Positions 1 through 7,399 of a stretch of DNA of 18,004 nt are shown here, one piece after another (the first letter of the stretch is position 1; every line of letters begins with the position of its first letter). The notes beneath the pieces are model-generated. The model made no database searches. It saw only the letters and a program-made list of their open reading frames with translations, and was not told where the DNA came from. Both the position numbers and the translations under genes were made by a program. The DNA is from Pseudomonadota bacterium (GTDB lineage Bacteria; Myxococcota; Myxococcia; Myxococcales; Anaeromyxobacteraceae). The stretch lies in the NCBI GenBank assembly GCA_023428085.1, contig JAEYZK010000369.1, forward strand, positions 1 through 18,004, read 5' to 3'.

Positions 1-1021
1 GGAGCGCGCGGATGGCCTCGACCCGCGCCGCGCGGCGCGCGTCGGTGTCGAGGCCCATCGACGAGAGCAGCGCCAGGTAGCCCTCGCGGAAGCGCGCGCG
101 GTCGGCGGGGCTCGCGTCGTGCTCGAGGACGTTCTGGGCGAGGCTCCGGAGGAAGAGGAGCCGATCCATCGCCTCGCGCGGGTGCGCCGCGACCACCTCG
201 CCGACGCCCCCGAGCGCGAGCGTCCGCGCCTCGCGCGCCACGTGGTAGTCGAGGCCGAACGGCGTGCGCCGGACCTCGACCGCGGCGTCGTACGCGCGCT
301 CCAGCTCGGCGTACGCGCGCTCGACGTCGGCGCGCTCCAGCCCGGCGCTGCCCACCGCGCCGAGGAGCTCCTCGGCGAGCTCGGGCCGGCCGTGGCGGCG
401 GAGGACCTCCCCGGCCCGCACGAGCCCCCACCGCGTCGTGGGCGCGACGAGGGCGGCGGTCGCGGGTGCGACCGCCGCGTTCGCCACGGCGACGCCGAGC
501 CCCGCCGCGCGCGAGACGAGCGGGTCGAAGCGGTTCGCCGTCGCGCCGCTCGCGGCGAAGTCGCAGAACCGGCCGGCGAGGGCCAGCGCGCCCTCCACGC
601 GCCGCCGGACGTGCGCCCGCCGCGGGAACTCCGCCCCCACGGCGGCGGCGATCCCCGCGAGCCGGCCCGCGGGGTCGGCGAGGAGCACCGGCGCGGCGAG
701 GGTCGGGGCGAGGTACGCGTCCCCGAGGACGCTCGCGGCGCTCGCGACGCGCTCCCAGGGGAAGAACGCGCGCTCGACGACGACGCCGCGGTACGCGAGC
801 TTCAGGACGGCGAAGCGGCCCTCCGGCTCGGCCACGGTGTCCGGCACCGCCGCGTCGACGACGATCCAGACGTCGAGGTCCGAGGTCTCCGGGTGCGGGT
901 CGTCCGGCGCGCGCGCGCGGGCCGAGCCCGCCAGCACCGCCCCCACGAGCTCCGGGATCGACGCCGCCTCCGCGCGGATCCACTCCGCGGCCACGAGCCT
1001 CGCCTCGCGCGTCGTGAGCAT
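1..1021 (-). CDS. Nucleotidyltransferase-fold protein, C-terminus cut by window edge
   Basis: The minus-strand frame opens with ATG at 1021 and stays open for 340 codons to the window edge, so the C-terminus is missing. Near the N-terminus, residues 30-54 read as a glycine-serine turn (G32-S33) followed by SDLDVWIVV. This is the GS...DxD signature of the polymerase-beta/minimal nucleotidyltransferase fold, with D48 and D50 as likely metal ligands. A later acidic residue in VVVERAFFPW is a candidate third carboxylate. The rest is Ala/Arg/Glu-rich and mostly helical, a plausible substrate-binding helical domain as in aminoglycoside or lincosamide nucleotidyltransferases. I cannot name the substrate, and resistance should not be assumed. 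The gene is divergent from the peroxiredoxin gene, with 106 bases between the two starts. The fold call is fairly sure; the function is unknown. Confidence 0.72.
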   Translation of the reverse strand, partial: MLTTREARLVAAEWIRAEAASIPELVGAVLAGSARARAPDDPHPETSDLDVWIVVDAAVPDTVAEPEGRFAVLKLAYRGVVVERAFFPWERVASAASVLGDAYLAPTLAAPVLLADPAGRLAGIAAAVGAEFPRRAHVRRRVEGALALAGRFCDFAASGATANRFDPLVSRAAGLGVAVANAAVAPATAALVAPTTRWGLVRAGEVLRRHGRPELAEELLGAVGSAGLERADVERAYAELERAYDAAVEVRRTPFGLDYHVAREARTLALGGVGEVVAAHPREAMDRLLFLRSLAQNVLEHDASPADRARFREGYLALLSSMGLDTDARRAARVEAIRAL

Positions 1022-1127
1022 CCGCTCCCCCGTTCGCCGCGTCGGTTCGACTGCGAGTTCATGCTACCGCGTTGCCGAGGCGGAGGGCGCCCGTTATGAG
1101 GGCCGCTCACCTCTCACGGAGCCGGAG

Positions 1128-1622
1128 ATGCTCGCCATGCCCATCCTCGCCGCCCTGCTCGGCGCCGCCCCCCTCAAGGCGGGCGACCGCGCGCCCGACT
1201 TCACGCTCCCCGACATCGACGGGAAGCCGGTCTCCCTCTCGAAGCTGCTCGAGAAGGGGCCCGTCATCCTCGCCTTCTACCCGAAGGCGTTCACCCCCGG
1301 GTGCAACCAGCAGAACTCGAACTTCCGGGATCGGTTCTCGGAGGTGACCGAGAAGGGTGCGCAGGTGGTGGGTATCTCGGTGGACAGTGTGGATACGCAG
1401 CGCAAGTTCAAGACCGAGTACCAGCTCCCGTACACGCTGCTCTCCGACGAGGGCGGGAAGGTCTCCGAGCTGTATTCGGGTACGGTGCCCCTCGTGGGCG
1501 TCGCGAAGCGCGCGAACGTGGTCATCGGCCAGGACGGGATCGTGACCTCGGTCGTCGAGGGCAAGGACGCCGTCGACCCGACGTCGGCGATCCAGCAGTG
1601 CCCGCTGCGGAAGGCGTCCTGA
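1128..1622 (+). CDS. Peroxiredoxin (AhpC/TSA, PrxQ/BCP-like)
   Basis: A 164-residue single-domain thiol peroxidase expected to reduce hydrogen peroxide and organic hydroperoxides. Residues 18-36 (KAGDRAPDFTLPDIDGKPV) are the typical N-terminal strand of the family. FYPKAFTPGC (50-59) carries the peroxidatic Cys59 in the PxxxTxxC context, and the thioredoxin fold continues through VVGISVDS and YTLLSDEGGKVSELY. PrxQ/BCP proteins often have a resolving Cys five residues after the peroxidatic one, but position 64 is Ser here. The only other cysteine is Cys158, six residues before the end (IQQCPLRKAS). The enzyme is therefore either 1-Cys or uses an atypical C-terminal partner. The start could also be ATG 1137, which has GGAG at better spacing. 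The first 16 residues are hydrophobic but lack a positive charge, so export is doubtful. No operon partner; it converges on the ygfZ gene. Confidence 0.9.
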   Translation: MLAMPILAALLGAAPLKAGDRAPDFTLPDIDGKPVSLSKLLEKGPVILAFYPKAFTPGCNQQNSNFRDRFSEVTEKGAQVVGISVDSVDTQRKFKTEYQLPYTLLSDEGGKVSELYSGTVPLVGVAKRANVVIGQDGIVTSVVEGKDAVDPTSAIQQCPLRKAS

Positions 1623-1626
1623 CCCG

Positions 1627-1656
1627 GGGCGGCGCCGCCGCTACGCGGCGCCGTCC
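1627..1656. terminator. Possible bidirectional hairpin between convergent genes
   Basis: The arms CGGCGCCGC (1630-1638) and GCGGCGCCG (1645-1653) pair perfectly around a six-base loop, and flanking G-C and G-U pairs can extend the stem on both sides. It lies just after the peroxiredoxin stop (1622) and overlaps the last codons and stop of the convergent ygfZ gene (stop at 1641-1643). No T-run follows on either strand. It may act as a weak or factor-assisted terminator, or may be chance in such GC-rich DNA. Confidence 0.35.
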
Positions 1657-2555
1657 TCGACGAGCACGCGCCGCACCACCGCCTCGCCACCGGCCGCGGA
1701 GAGCCGCTCGCCCGCGCGCCAGTGCGCCCGGCGCAGGGAGCCGAGGCCGATCCGCCCCTCGGGCGTCTCGGCGGCGCTCGTCACCGTGCCGACCTCCGCG
1801 CCGTCCGCGAGGAGCGGTGTGCCTGGCCCCGCGCCCGGGGGCAGCGTGAGCTGGACGAGGCCGCGCTGGAGCTGGCCGCGGACGGTCGCGCGGACGACGA
1901 TCTCCTGGCCGAGGTAGCAACCCTTGGTGAACGAGATCGCGGCGCGCGTGAGCCCCGCCTCCATCGGCAAGCGCGCCGCCGGGCCGCCCACCTCCACGCC
2001 GAAGCGGGCGACGCCGCCCAGGACGCGGAGCGCCTCCAGCTCCTCCGCGCCGACGTCTGGGATCCCCTCCGCGACGAGCGCCGCGCGCAGCTCCTCCGCC
2101 GCGCCGGAGGGCAGCCAGAGGTCCAGGGCCGGCGCGCCGCGGCGCTCGTTCCGGACGCGCAGCGCGCCCGCGGCACGCCCCCCGAGCCGGCCCGGCCCTT
2201 CGGGCCCGAGCACCGGGAGCGCGCGGAGCTCGGGTACGGGCTCGATCACCACGTCGTCCATGATGACGAACCGCTCGAGGTGCGCGCGCGCCGCGGCGGC
2301 CGCGGCCGGATCGACCGCGAGGAGCAGGTCGTCCTCGCGCGCGAGGACGTGGCCCTCGGCGAGGAGGTGCCCCTTCGCGTCGAGGAAGGCCGTGTAGGCC
2401 GCGTCCCCCGGCGCGAGCCGCGCGAGGTCCTGCGTGGACATGCGGTGCAGGTACGACCGCGCGTCCCTCCCGGAGAAGCGGAGGAACCCGGGCGTGAGCA
2501 CCGGGCCGACGGCTGCCTGCGCACGGACGGCCTGGAGATGGGCGAGGGTGAGCAC
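1641..2555 (-). CDS. ygfZ: YgfZ/GcvT-like folate-binding protein
   Basis: A 304-residue protein of the YgfZ (IBA57/COG0354) family, tetrahydrofolate-binding relatives of the glycine-cleavage T protein that help assemble or repair certain [4Fe-4S] enzymes in the cytoplasm. The diagnostic motif KGCYLGQE is at residues 211-218 and includes the family's conserved cysteine. It is preceded by LPMEAGLTRAAISFT and followed by a C-terminal beta-barrel segment with GTVTSAAETPEGRIGLGSLRR. The N-terminal half has the usual FLRFSGRDARSYLHRMSTQDL opening. Length is normal for the family. The start is GTG at 2555; an in-frame TAG lies only four codons upstream (2565-2567), which nearly forces this start, although no good ribosome binding site is visible. 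It stands alone, converging with the peroxiredoxin gene and divergent from the esterase gene. Confidence 0.93.
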   Translation of the reverse strand: MLTLAHLQAVRAQAAVGPVLTPGFLRFSGRDARSYLHRMSTQDLARLAPGDAAYTAFLDAKGHLLAEGHVLAREDDLLLAVDPAAAAAARAHLERFVIMDDVVIEPVPELRALPVLGPEGPGRLGGRAAGALRVRNERRGAPALDLWLPSGAAEELRAALVAEGIPDVGAEELEALRVLGGVARFGVEVGGPAARLPMEAGLTRAAISFTKGCYLGQEIVVRATVRGQLQRGLVQLTLPPGAGPGTPLLADGAEVGTVTSAAETPEGRIGLGSLRRAHWRAGERLSAAGGEAVVRRVLVEDGAA

Positions 2556-2696
2556 GCAGTGGTACTAGCGCGGCCAGGGCCGCCCGGCACGCCAGTCCGG
2601 TGCAGCGTCCTGCGCAGCGCGACGGCGCGGCTCCGGAGCGTTCGGCCGGATTCCCCTCAGCGACCGGCGGGTTCGCACGCACCGTGAGATGGGCCG

Positions 2697-2725
2697 TTGA
2701 CCCCCCCGCTCGAAGGTGGCATGAG
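2697..2725 (+). promoter_or_regulatory. Weak candidate promoter upstream of the esterase lipoprotein
   Basis: In the 284-base gap between the ygfZ start and the esterase start, TTGACC (2697-2702) matches five of six bases of the sigma-70 -35 consensus. With a 17-base spacer it faces CATGAG (2720-2725), which matches only three of six -10 positions. The -10 is poor and housekeeping promoters in such GC-rich genomes are hard to call, so this is only a candidate. I see no other clear element in the gap. Confidence 0.2.
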
Positions 2726-2839
2726 CACAGTCTTCACCAGTTGTGAGCGCCAACGAGCCCGCGTCGGCAGCCCGTGCTGCCGTGTGCTTCCTCGCGCTCC
2801 CCCCGAAGGCGGCGGCCTCGTGTCCGCCGAGGAGAGACC

Positions 2840-5482
2840 ATGACCCTGCACCACTCTGCCATGCTGCGCGTCCTGCTGCTCGGGGCGGCGCTGGCCGCTT
2901 GCGGCCAGCCGGAAGGCGCGGCCTCCGGCTCCGCGCCCGCGAACCTCACCACCAACGGCGTCGACGCCACGATGACCGTCGACTCGTGGGGCGCCGGCTA
3001 CTGCGCGAACATCGCGCTCGCCAACACCAGCACCGCCCCCGTCACGAGCTGGACGCTCGTGGTGGCGCTCAACGGAACCACGCTCAACAACCTCTGGGGC
3101 GGCACCTCCAGCGCGAGCGGCGGTCAGCTCACCATCCGGCCCGTCGACTACAACACCAACATCGCCCCCGGCGCGACGGTGACGCTCGGGTTCTGCGGGA
3201 CCGGCAGCGGCACGCCGGCGCTCTCGACGCTCACCGTCGTCGGCGGCGGGACCGGGCCCACGACGCAGACCCTGACCCTGAGCAAGGTCGGGTCGGGCAC
3301 GGTCACGTCCGCGCCCGCCGGCATCGACTGCGGGAGCACCTGCAGCGCGAGCTTCAGCACGGGCGCGGTGGTGACCCTGACGGCGACCCCCGCGAGCGGC
3401 GCCATCTTCAACGGCTGGAGCGGCGCCTGCACCGGCACCGGGGCGTGCGCGGTCACCATGTCTGCGGCGCAGACGGTCGTGGCCACCTTCGGCCCAGGGA
3501 ACCCCGGGTACACCCTCACCGTCGTCAAGGCGGGCACGGGCGCCGGGACCGTCACCGGATCGGGCATCGACTGCGGCTCCACCTGCAGCGCCACCTACCC
3601 TCCCGGCACCAGCGTGACCCTGGGCGCGGCGGCGGCGAGCGGCTCGACCTTCGGCGGCTGGAGCAGCACCTGCGCCGGCTTCGCCTCCGGCGCCCTCACG
3701 ATGAACGCCTCGTGCACCGTGACCGCCACCTTCACCCAGAACGTGGATCCGGGCACCGCCCTCTCCGTCAACGTCGGCGGCGCCGCCGCCGGGACCTTCG
3801 TCGCCGATCAGTACTTCACCGGCGGCAGCACCTACTCGACCACCAGCGCCATCGACACGACGCAGATCACCGGCACGGCGCCGCCGCAGGCGGTGCTCCA
3901 GACCGAGCGGTACGGTGAGTTCACCTACACCATCCCGAACCGCACGCCGGGCAGCGCGCAGACGGTGACGCTGTACTTCCAGGAGAGCTACTGGACGGCG
4001 GCCGGGCAGCGGACGTTCAACGTGGCCATCAACGGCGCCACCGTGCTGACCGCCTTCGACATCTTCGCGGCCGCGGGCGGCGCCACCAAGGCGATCGCCC
4101 GGACCTTCAACACCACCGCCAGCGCGTCCGGCCAGGTCGTGATCGCCTTCACCAAGGGCGGCGGCCCCGACAACCCGAAGGTCTGCGGCATCTCCGTCGC
4201 CGGCGGCAGCGTCACCACCTTCCCGCTGACCGTGACCCGGGCGGGCAACGGCGCCGGCACCGTCACCTCCGCGCCGGCCGGCGTGAGCTGCGGCGCGACC
4301 TGCAGCGCCAGCTTCGCGAGCGGCGCGGCCGTGACCCTGAGCGCGGCGGCGGCGAGCGGCTCCACCTTCGCCGGCTGGAGCGGCGCGGGCTGCAGCGGCA
4401 CGTCCACCTGCACCGTCTCGATGACCACCGCGCAGGCGGTGACCGCCACCTTCACCACCCAGGTGACGACCTACGCCCTCACCGTCGCGAAGGCCGGCAC
4501 CGGCGTCGGCACGGTGACCTCGAGCCCCTCCGGCGTCAACTGCGGCGCGACCTGCGCCGCGAGCTTCGCCAGCGGCACCACCGTCACGCTCTCGGCCGCC
4601 GCGGCGAGCGGGAGCACCTTCGGCGGCTGGACCAACGGCTGCACCGGCAGCGCGGCGACGTGCGTCGTCTCGATGACGGCCGCCCGGACGGTCACCGCCA
4701 CCTTCAACGGCAGCGGGGACACCCGGCCGAGCGCCGGCTGCGGCAAGACCCGCACGCTGCAGAACGGGACGATCAGCATCCAGAGCAACGGCACCCGCAC
4801 GTACGTGCTGCGCGCGCCCGACAACTACAGCAACACGCGGCCGTACCGGCTGGTCATGGCCTACCACTGGCTGAACGGCAGCGCGCAGAACGTGGTGAGC
4901 GGGAACTACTACGGGCTGCTGCCGCTCTCCAACAACAGCACCATCTTCGTGGCGCCGCAGGGGCTGAACGCGGGCTGGGCCAACTCCAACGGCCAGGACG
5001 TCGCCTTCACCGACGCCATGCTCAACCAGCTCCAGAGCGAGCTCTGCATCGACCAGAGCCGGATCTTCGCGACCGGGTTCAGCTACGGCGCGGGCATGTC
5101 CTACGCCCTCGCCTGCCAGCGGGCGAACGTGTTCCGCGGCGTCGCCCTCTACGCCGGAGCGCAGCTCAGCGGGTGCGTCGGCGGCACGTCGCCCATCGCG
5201 TACTTCGCGGTGCACGGGATGGCCGACAGCGTCCTCAACATCTCGCAGGGGCGGACGCTGCGCGATCGCTTCGTGAGGAACAACGGCTGCACGGCGCAGA
5301 ACCCGCCCGAGCCCGCGGCGGGCAGCGGGACCCACATCTGCACCTCGTACCAGGGCTGCTCCGCCGGTCACCCCGTCCGGTGGTGCGCGCACACCGGCGA
5401 TCACAACCCGAGCGAGGTCGATCGCGGTCAGTCCTCGAGCTGGGTCCCGCCGGAGGCGTGGAACTTCATCAGCCAGTTCTGA
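2840..5482 (+). CDS. Multidomain lipoprotein: CBM2, InlB-like repeats, malectin, CE1 (feruloyl/acetylxylan) esterase
   Basis: An 880-residue exported enzyme predicted to de-esterify plant cell-wall polysaccharide. ATG at 2840 follows a good GAGGAGAG site. Residues 1-20 are a signal peptide ending in lipobox LAAC, so Cys21 should be lipidated. Domains in order: a CBM2-like cellulose-binding module (about 34-125; W50, W71, W86); two InlB-like repeats (142-217 and 223-299); a malectin domain (306-455, with YGEFTYTIPN and FDIFAAAGG); two more repeats (460-539 and 543-623); and an alpha/beta-hydrolase esterase of the PHB-depolymerase/feruloyl-esterase type (633-880). The nucleophile elbow is GFSYG with Ser748, the likely acid is Asp796 (HGMADS), and the likely base is His855 (HTGDHNP). 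The closing WVPPEAWNFISQF matches fungal and bacterial FaeC-like enzymes. The gene is monocistronic and ends at a strong terminator. The exact ester substrate (feruloyl, acetyl or polyhydroxyalkanoate) is not certain. Confidence 0.9.
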   Translation: MTLHHSAMLRVLLLGAALAACGQPEGAASGSAPANLTTNGVDATMTVDSWGAGYCANIALANTSTAPVTSWTLVVALNGTTLNNLWGGTSSASGGQLTIRPVDYNTNIAPGATVTLGFCGTGSGTPALSTLTVVGGGTGPTTQTLTLSKVGSGTVTSAPAGIDCGSTCSASFSTGAVVTLTATPASGAIFNGWSGACTGTGACAVTMSAAQTVVATFGPGNPGYTLTVVKAGTGAGTVTGSGIDCGSTCSATYPPGTSVTLGAAAASGSTFGGWSSTCAGFASGALTMNASCTVTATFTQNVDPGTALSVNVGGAAAGTFVADQYFTGGSTYSTTSAIDTTQITGTAPPQAVLQTERYGEFTYTIPNRTPGSAQTVTLYFQESYWTAAGQRTFNVAINGATVLTAFDIFAAAGGATKAIARTFNTTASASGQVVIAFTKGGGPDNPKVCGISVAGGSVTTFPLTVTRAGNGAGTVTSAPAGVSCGATCSASFASGAAVTLSAAAASGSTFAGWSGAGCSGTSTCTVSMTTAQAVTATFTTQVTTYALTVAKAGTGVGTVTSSPSGVNCGATCAASFASGTTVTLSAAAASGSTFGGWTNGCTGSAATCVVSMTAARTVTATFNGSGDTRPSAGCGKTRTLQNGTISIQSNGTRTYVLRAPDNYSNTRPYRLVMAYHWLNGSAQNVVSGNYYGLLPLSNNSTIFVAPQGLNAGWANSNGQDVAFTDAMLNQLQSELCIDQSRIFATGFSYGAGMSYALACQRANVFRGVALYAGAQLSGCVGGTSPIAYFAVHGMADSVLNISQGRTLRDRFVRNNGCTAQNPPEPAAGSGTHICTSYQGCSAGHPVRWCAHTGDHNPSEVDRGQSSSWVPPEAWNFISQF
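3263..3736 (+). repeat. First tandem pair of InlB-like repeats (inside the esterase gene)
   Basis: Two consecutive copies of a roughly 76-residue unit at 3263-3490 and 3506-3736. Each reads as LTxxKxGxGxVT, then DCGSTCSA, then VTLxAxxxSGxxFxGWS, then TVxATF. This matches the divergent InlB B-repeat pattern common on bacterial surface proteins. Each unit has four cysteines (164, 168, 197, 203 and 245, 249, 278, 292), which would allow two disulfides per repeat in the oxidising exterior. Confidence 0.8.
4217..4708 (+). repeat. Second tandem pair of InlB-like repeats (inside the esterase gene)
   Basis: Two further copies of the same unit at 4217-4456 and 4466-4708, placed after the malectin domain. 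They are closer to each other than to the first pair: both carry CGATC, ASFASG and LSAAAASGSTFxGW. The DNA is also near-identical over the stretch encoding AAASGSTF. The four-cysteine layout is kept (484, 488, 518, 524 and 568, 572, 601, 608). The pattern suggests duplication of a unit on each side of an inserted malectin domain. Confidence 0.8.
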
Positions 5483-5523
5483 GTCGGCGCTCGCGCTCGA
5501 CCGAACGTCGAGACCGCGCTCCA

Positions 5524-5555
5524 GGTGGGACGCCGGCTCCGGCCGGCGTCCCACC
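5524..5555. terminator. Strong hairpin terminator between convergent genes
   Basis: A perfect 14-bp GC-rich stem (arms 5524-5537 and 5542-5555) with a four-base loop TCCG, starting 41 bases after the esterase stop. On the plus strand it is followed by GTCGTTTC, a short, weak T-run. It lies just before the stop of the converging FAH-family gene (5562), so it probably ends transcription from the left and may also serve the right-hand block. Confidence 0.7.
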
Positions 5556-5561
5556 GTCGTT

Positions 5562-6332
5562 TCAGGGGCGCGGTGAGCGCTCCGCCACCGGATTCCGCAG
5601 CACCCCGATCCCCCCCACCTCGACCTCCACCACGTCGCCCGGCCGCAGCACGCCGACGCCCTCGGGCGTTCCGGTCGAGACGAGATCCCCCGGCAAGAGC
5701 GTCATCACGCTCGAGATGAACGCGACGAGCGCGTACGGGTCCACCACCATGTCGCGCGTCGAGCCGCGCTGGCGCTCGGCGCCGTTCACGCGGCACACGA
5801 CCGAGGCGTCGAGCGGGTCGAAGGCGGTCTCGACCACCGGGCCCACCGGGCAGAAGGTGTCGAAGCTCTTCGAGCGCGTGAAGTGCTTCTCCTCGCGCTG
5901 GATGTCACGCGCCGTGACGTCGTTCACGCAGGTGAAGCCGAAGATCCCGCGCCGCGCCTCGGCGGCGGTGACCGCGGTGAGCGCGCGCCCGATGACGACC
6001 GCGAGCTCCGCCTCGTGGTGCACCTCCCTGGAGGCGGCCGGGCAGCGGATCGGCTCGAGGGGCCCGACGATCGCCGTCGGGGGCTTGAGGAACAGGAGCG
6101 GGGTCGGCGGCACCTCGCTGCCGAGCTCCTTCGCGTGCGCCGCGTAGTTCTTCCCCACGCAGACGATCTTGGACGGCTCGACGGGCGCGAGGAGCTGCAC
6201 CTCGGCGACCGGCACCGGCGCGCCCTCGGCGAGCCCGCCCGCCCAGGGCGCCGCGCCGAGCGGGCGCACGGTGTCCCCCTCGATCATCCCGTACCGATCG
6301 GCGCCGTGGCGCCGGAACCGACAGATCCTCAT
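5562..6332 (-). CDS. Fumarylacetoacetate hydrolase (FAH) family protein
   Basis: A 256-residue cytoplasmic metal-dependent enzyme of the FAH superfamily (COG0179: acylpyruvate hydrolases, oxaloacetate decarboxylases, 2-hydroxyhepta-2,4-diene-1,7-dioate isomerases). KIVCVGKNYAAHAKELG (55-71) and FLKPPTAI (81-88) start the catalytic domain. HHEAELAVVIG gives metal ligands Glu107 and Glu109, and FTCVNDVTARD gives Asp138. SFDTFCPVGP and the closing GTPEGVGVLRPGD are typical of the family. Length fits the small FAHD1-like group. Start ATG 6332 has GGAGGGA eight bases upstream. Its ATG shares four bases with the upstream queG stop (ATGA), indicating translational coupling. The substrate cannot be read from sequence; queG gives no metabolic hint. 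Confidence 0.9.
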   Translation of the reverse strand: MRICRFRRHGADRYGMIEGDTVRPLGAAPWAGGLAEGAPVPVAEVQLLAPVEPSKIVCVGKNYAAHAKELGSEVPPTPLLFLKPPTAIVGPLEPIRCPAASREVHHEAELAVVIGRALTAVTAAEARRGIFGFTCVNDVTARDIQREEKHFTRSKSFDTFCPVGPVVETAFDPLDASVVCRVNGAERQRGSTRDMVVDPYALVAFISSVMTLLPGDLVSTGTPEGVGVLRPGDVVEVEVGGIGVLRNPVAERSPRP

Positions 6333-7357
6333 GGCGTCGTTCCCTCCAGCTGCGCGACCGCCCACACCGCCGCCGCGCGGATCCCCGGGTGCGGGCTCTC
6401 GAGGTGGGCGCGCACGGCCTCGAGGCAGCGCCGGTCGCGCTGGAGCCCGGCCTGCAGGATCCCGTTCCGCACGAGCCCGTCGTGGCGCGCGCGCGCCAGG
6501 GCCGTCCCATGATACCGGCGCCGGTACTCGGGCTCGGTCATCGTGACGAGCGGCAGGAGGTCGAGGCCGGACTGGCCGGGGAGCGGGACGAGCTCGGGGT
6601 CGGCGGAGGCGTCGAGGCCGTGGTTCCACGGGCAGCTCGTCTGGCAGTCGTCGCAGCCGAACGCCCACCGGCCCATGCGCCCCGCGACGTCGGCGGGGAT
6701 GTCTCCGCGCCGCTCGATGGTCCAGAACGAGAGGCACCGGCGTGCGTCCACGAGGCCCGGCTCCGGGATGGCGCCGGTCGGGCACGCGGAGAGGCAGGCG
6801 CTGCAGCTCCCGCACCGCTCGGGGTGGGGCGCGTCGGGGGTGAGCGCGCGATCGACGAGGACCGCGGCGAGGATCACCCAGCTCCCGTGCTCGGGCGTGA
6901 TGAGGCAGCCGTTCTTGCCCACCCAGCCGAGCCCCGCGCGCTGGGCCCACGCCTTCTCCATCACCGGGCCGATGTCGCTGCCGGCCCAGAAGCGCGCCCC
7001 GGGATCGAGCGCGGCGAGCGCGGCGAGGAGCGGGCGCAGCTTCCGCTTCACGACGCCGTGGTAGTCCCGCCCGCGCGCGTACCGCGCCACCTCGCCCTCG
7101 CCCGCGCGCGGCGGCGCGCCCTCCCCCGCGCCGTACGAGAGCGCGAGCGCGACGACGCTCCTGGCGCCCGGCAGCACCCGCCCCGGATCGAGCCGCTCCG
7201 CCCGCTGCGTGCGGAGCCAGGCCATGTCCGCCTCGGCCCCGCGCTCCAGCATCCGATCGAGCGGCCCCGGGTCGAGCGGCTCGGCCCGCGCGATGCCGCA
7301 CTTCGAGAACCCGGCCCGGCGGGCGGCGGACTTCACGGCGGCGGCGTCGAGCGGCAC
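6329..7357 (-). CDS. queG: Epoxyqueuosine reductase
   Basis: A 342-residue enzyme that performs the last step of queuosine synthesis, reducing epoxyqueuosine in the tRNA wobble base to queuosine with cobalamin and two [4Fe-4S] clusters. SDIGPVMEKAWAQRAGLGWVGKNG (127-150) is the family core; Asp128 corresponds to the conserved catalytic acid. The ferredoxin-like cysteines are C182, C185, C188, C192 (CGSCSACLSACP) and C208, C235, C238, C242 (CDDCQTSCPWN). ERRGDIP is also characteristic. A HEAT-like C-terminal tail (SPHPGIRAAAVWAVAQL, from about 321) matches the long form of the family. The start is GTG 7357 with no strong ribosome binding site; it begins 42 bases after the GH65 stop. No other queuosine genes are in view, so the neighbourhood seems incidental, perhaps with read-through from the sugar operon. 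Confidence 0.95.
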   Translation of the reverse strand: MPLDAAAVKSAARRAGFSKCGIARAEPLDPGPLDRMLERGAEADMAWLRTQRAERLDPGRVLPGARSVVALALSYGAGEGAPPRAGEGEVARYARGRDYHGVVKRKLRPLLAALAALDPGARFWAGSDIGPVMEKAWAQRAGLGWVGKNGCLITPEHGSWVILAAVLVDRALTPDAPHPERCGSCSACLSACPTGAIPEPGLVDARRCLSFWTIERRGDIPADVAGRMGRWAFGCDDCQTSCPWNHGLDASADPELVPLPGQSGLDLLPLVTMTEPEYRRRYHGTALARARHDGLVRNGILQAGLQRDRRCLEAVRAHLESPHPGIRAAAVWAVAQLEGTTP

Positions 7358-7399
7358 GCCCGGGTTGTAGCAGGCCCGGCCCGCCCCCGCCCGTGCCCC

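Noticed and set aside
2717..2733. TGGCATGAGCACAGTC as a sigma-54 -24/-12 promoter
   Set aside because: The TGGCA half is present but the TGC half at the correct spacing is missing.
2657..5554. A 965-codon open frame on the minus strand across the esterase gene
   Set aside because: Its product is Arg/Gly/Ala-rich low-complexity sequence with no motifs, while the plus strand encodes recognisable domains with a signal peptide and ribosome site. It is an antisense shadow of GC-rich coding DNA.
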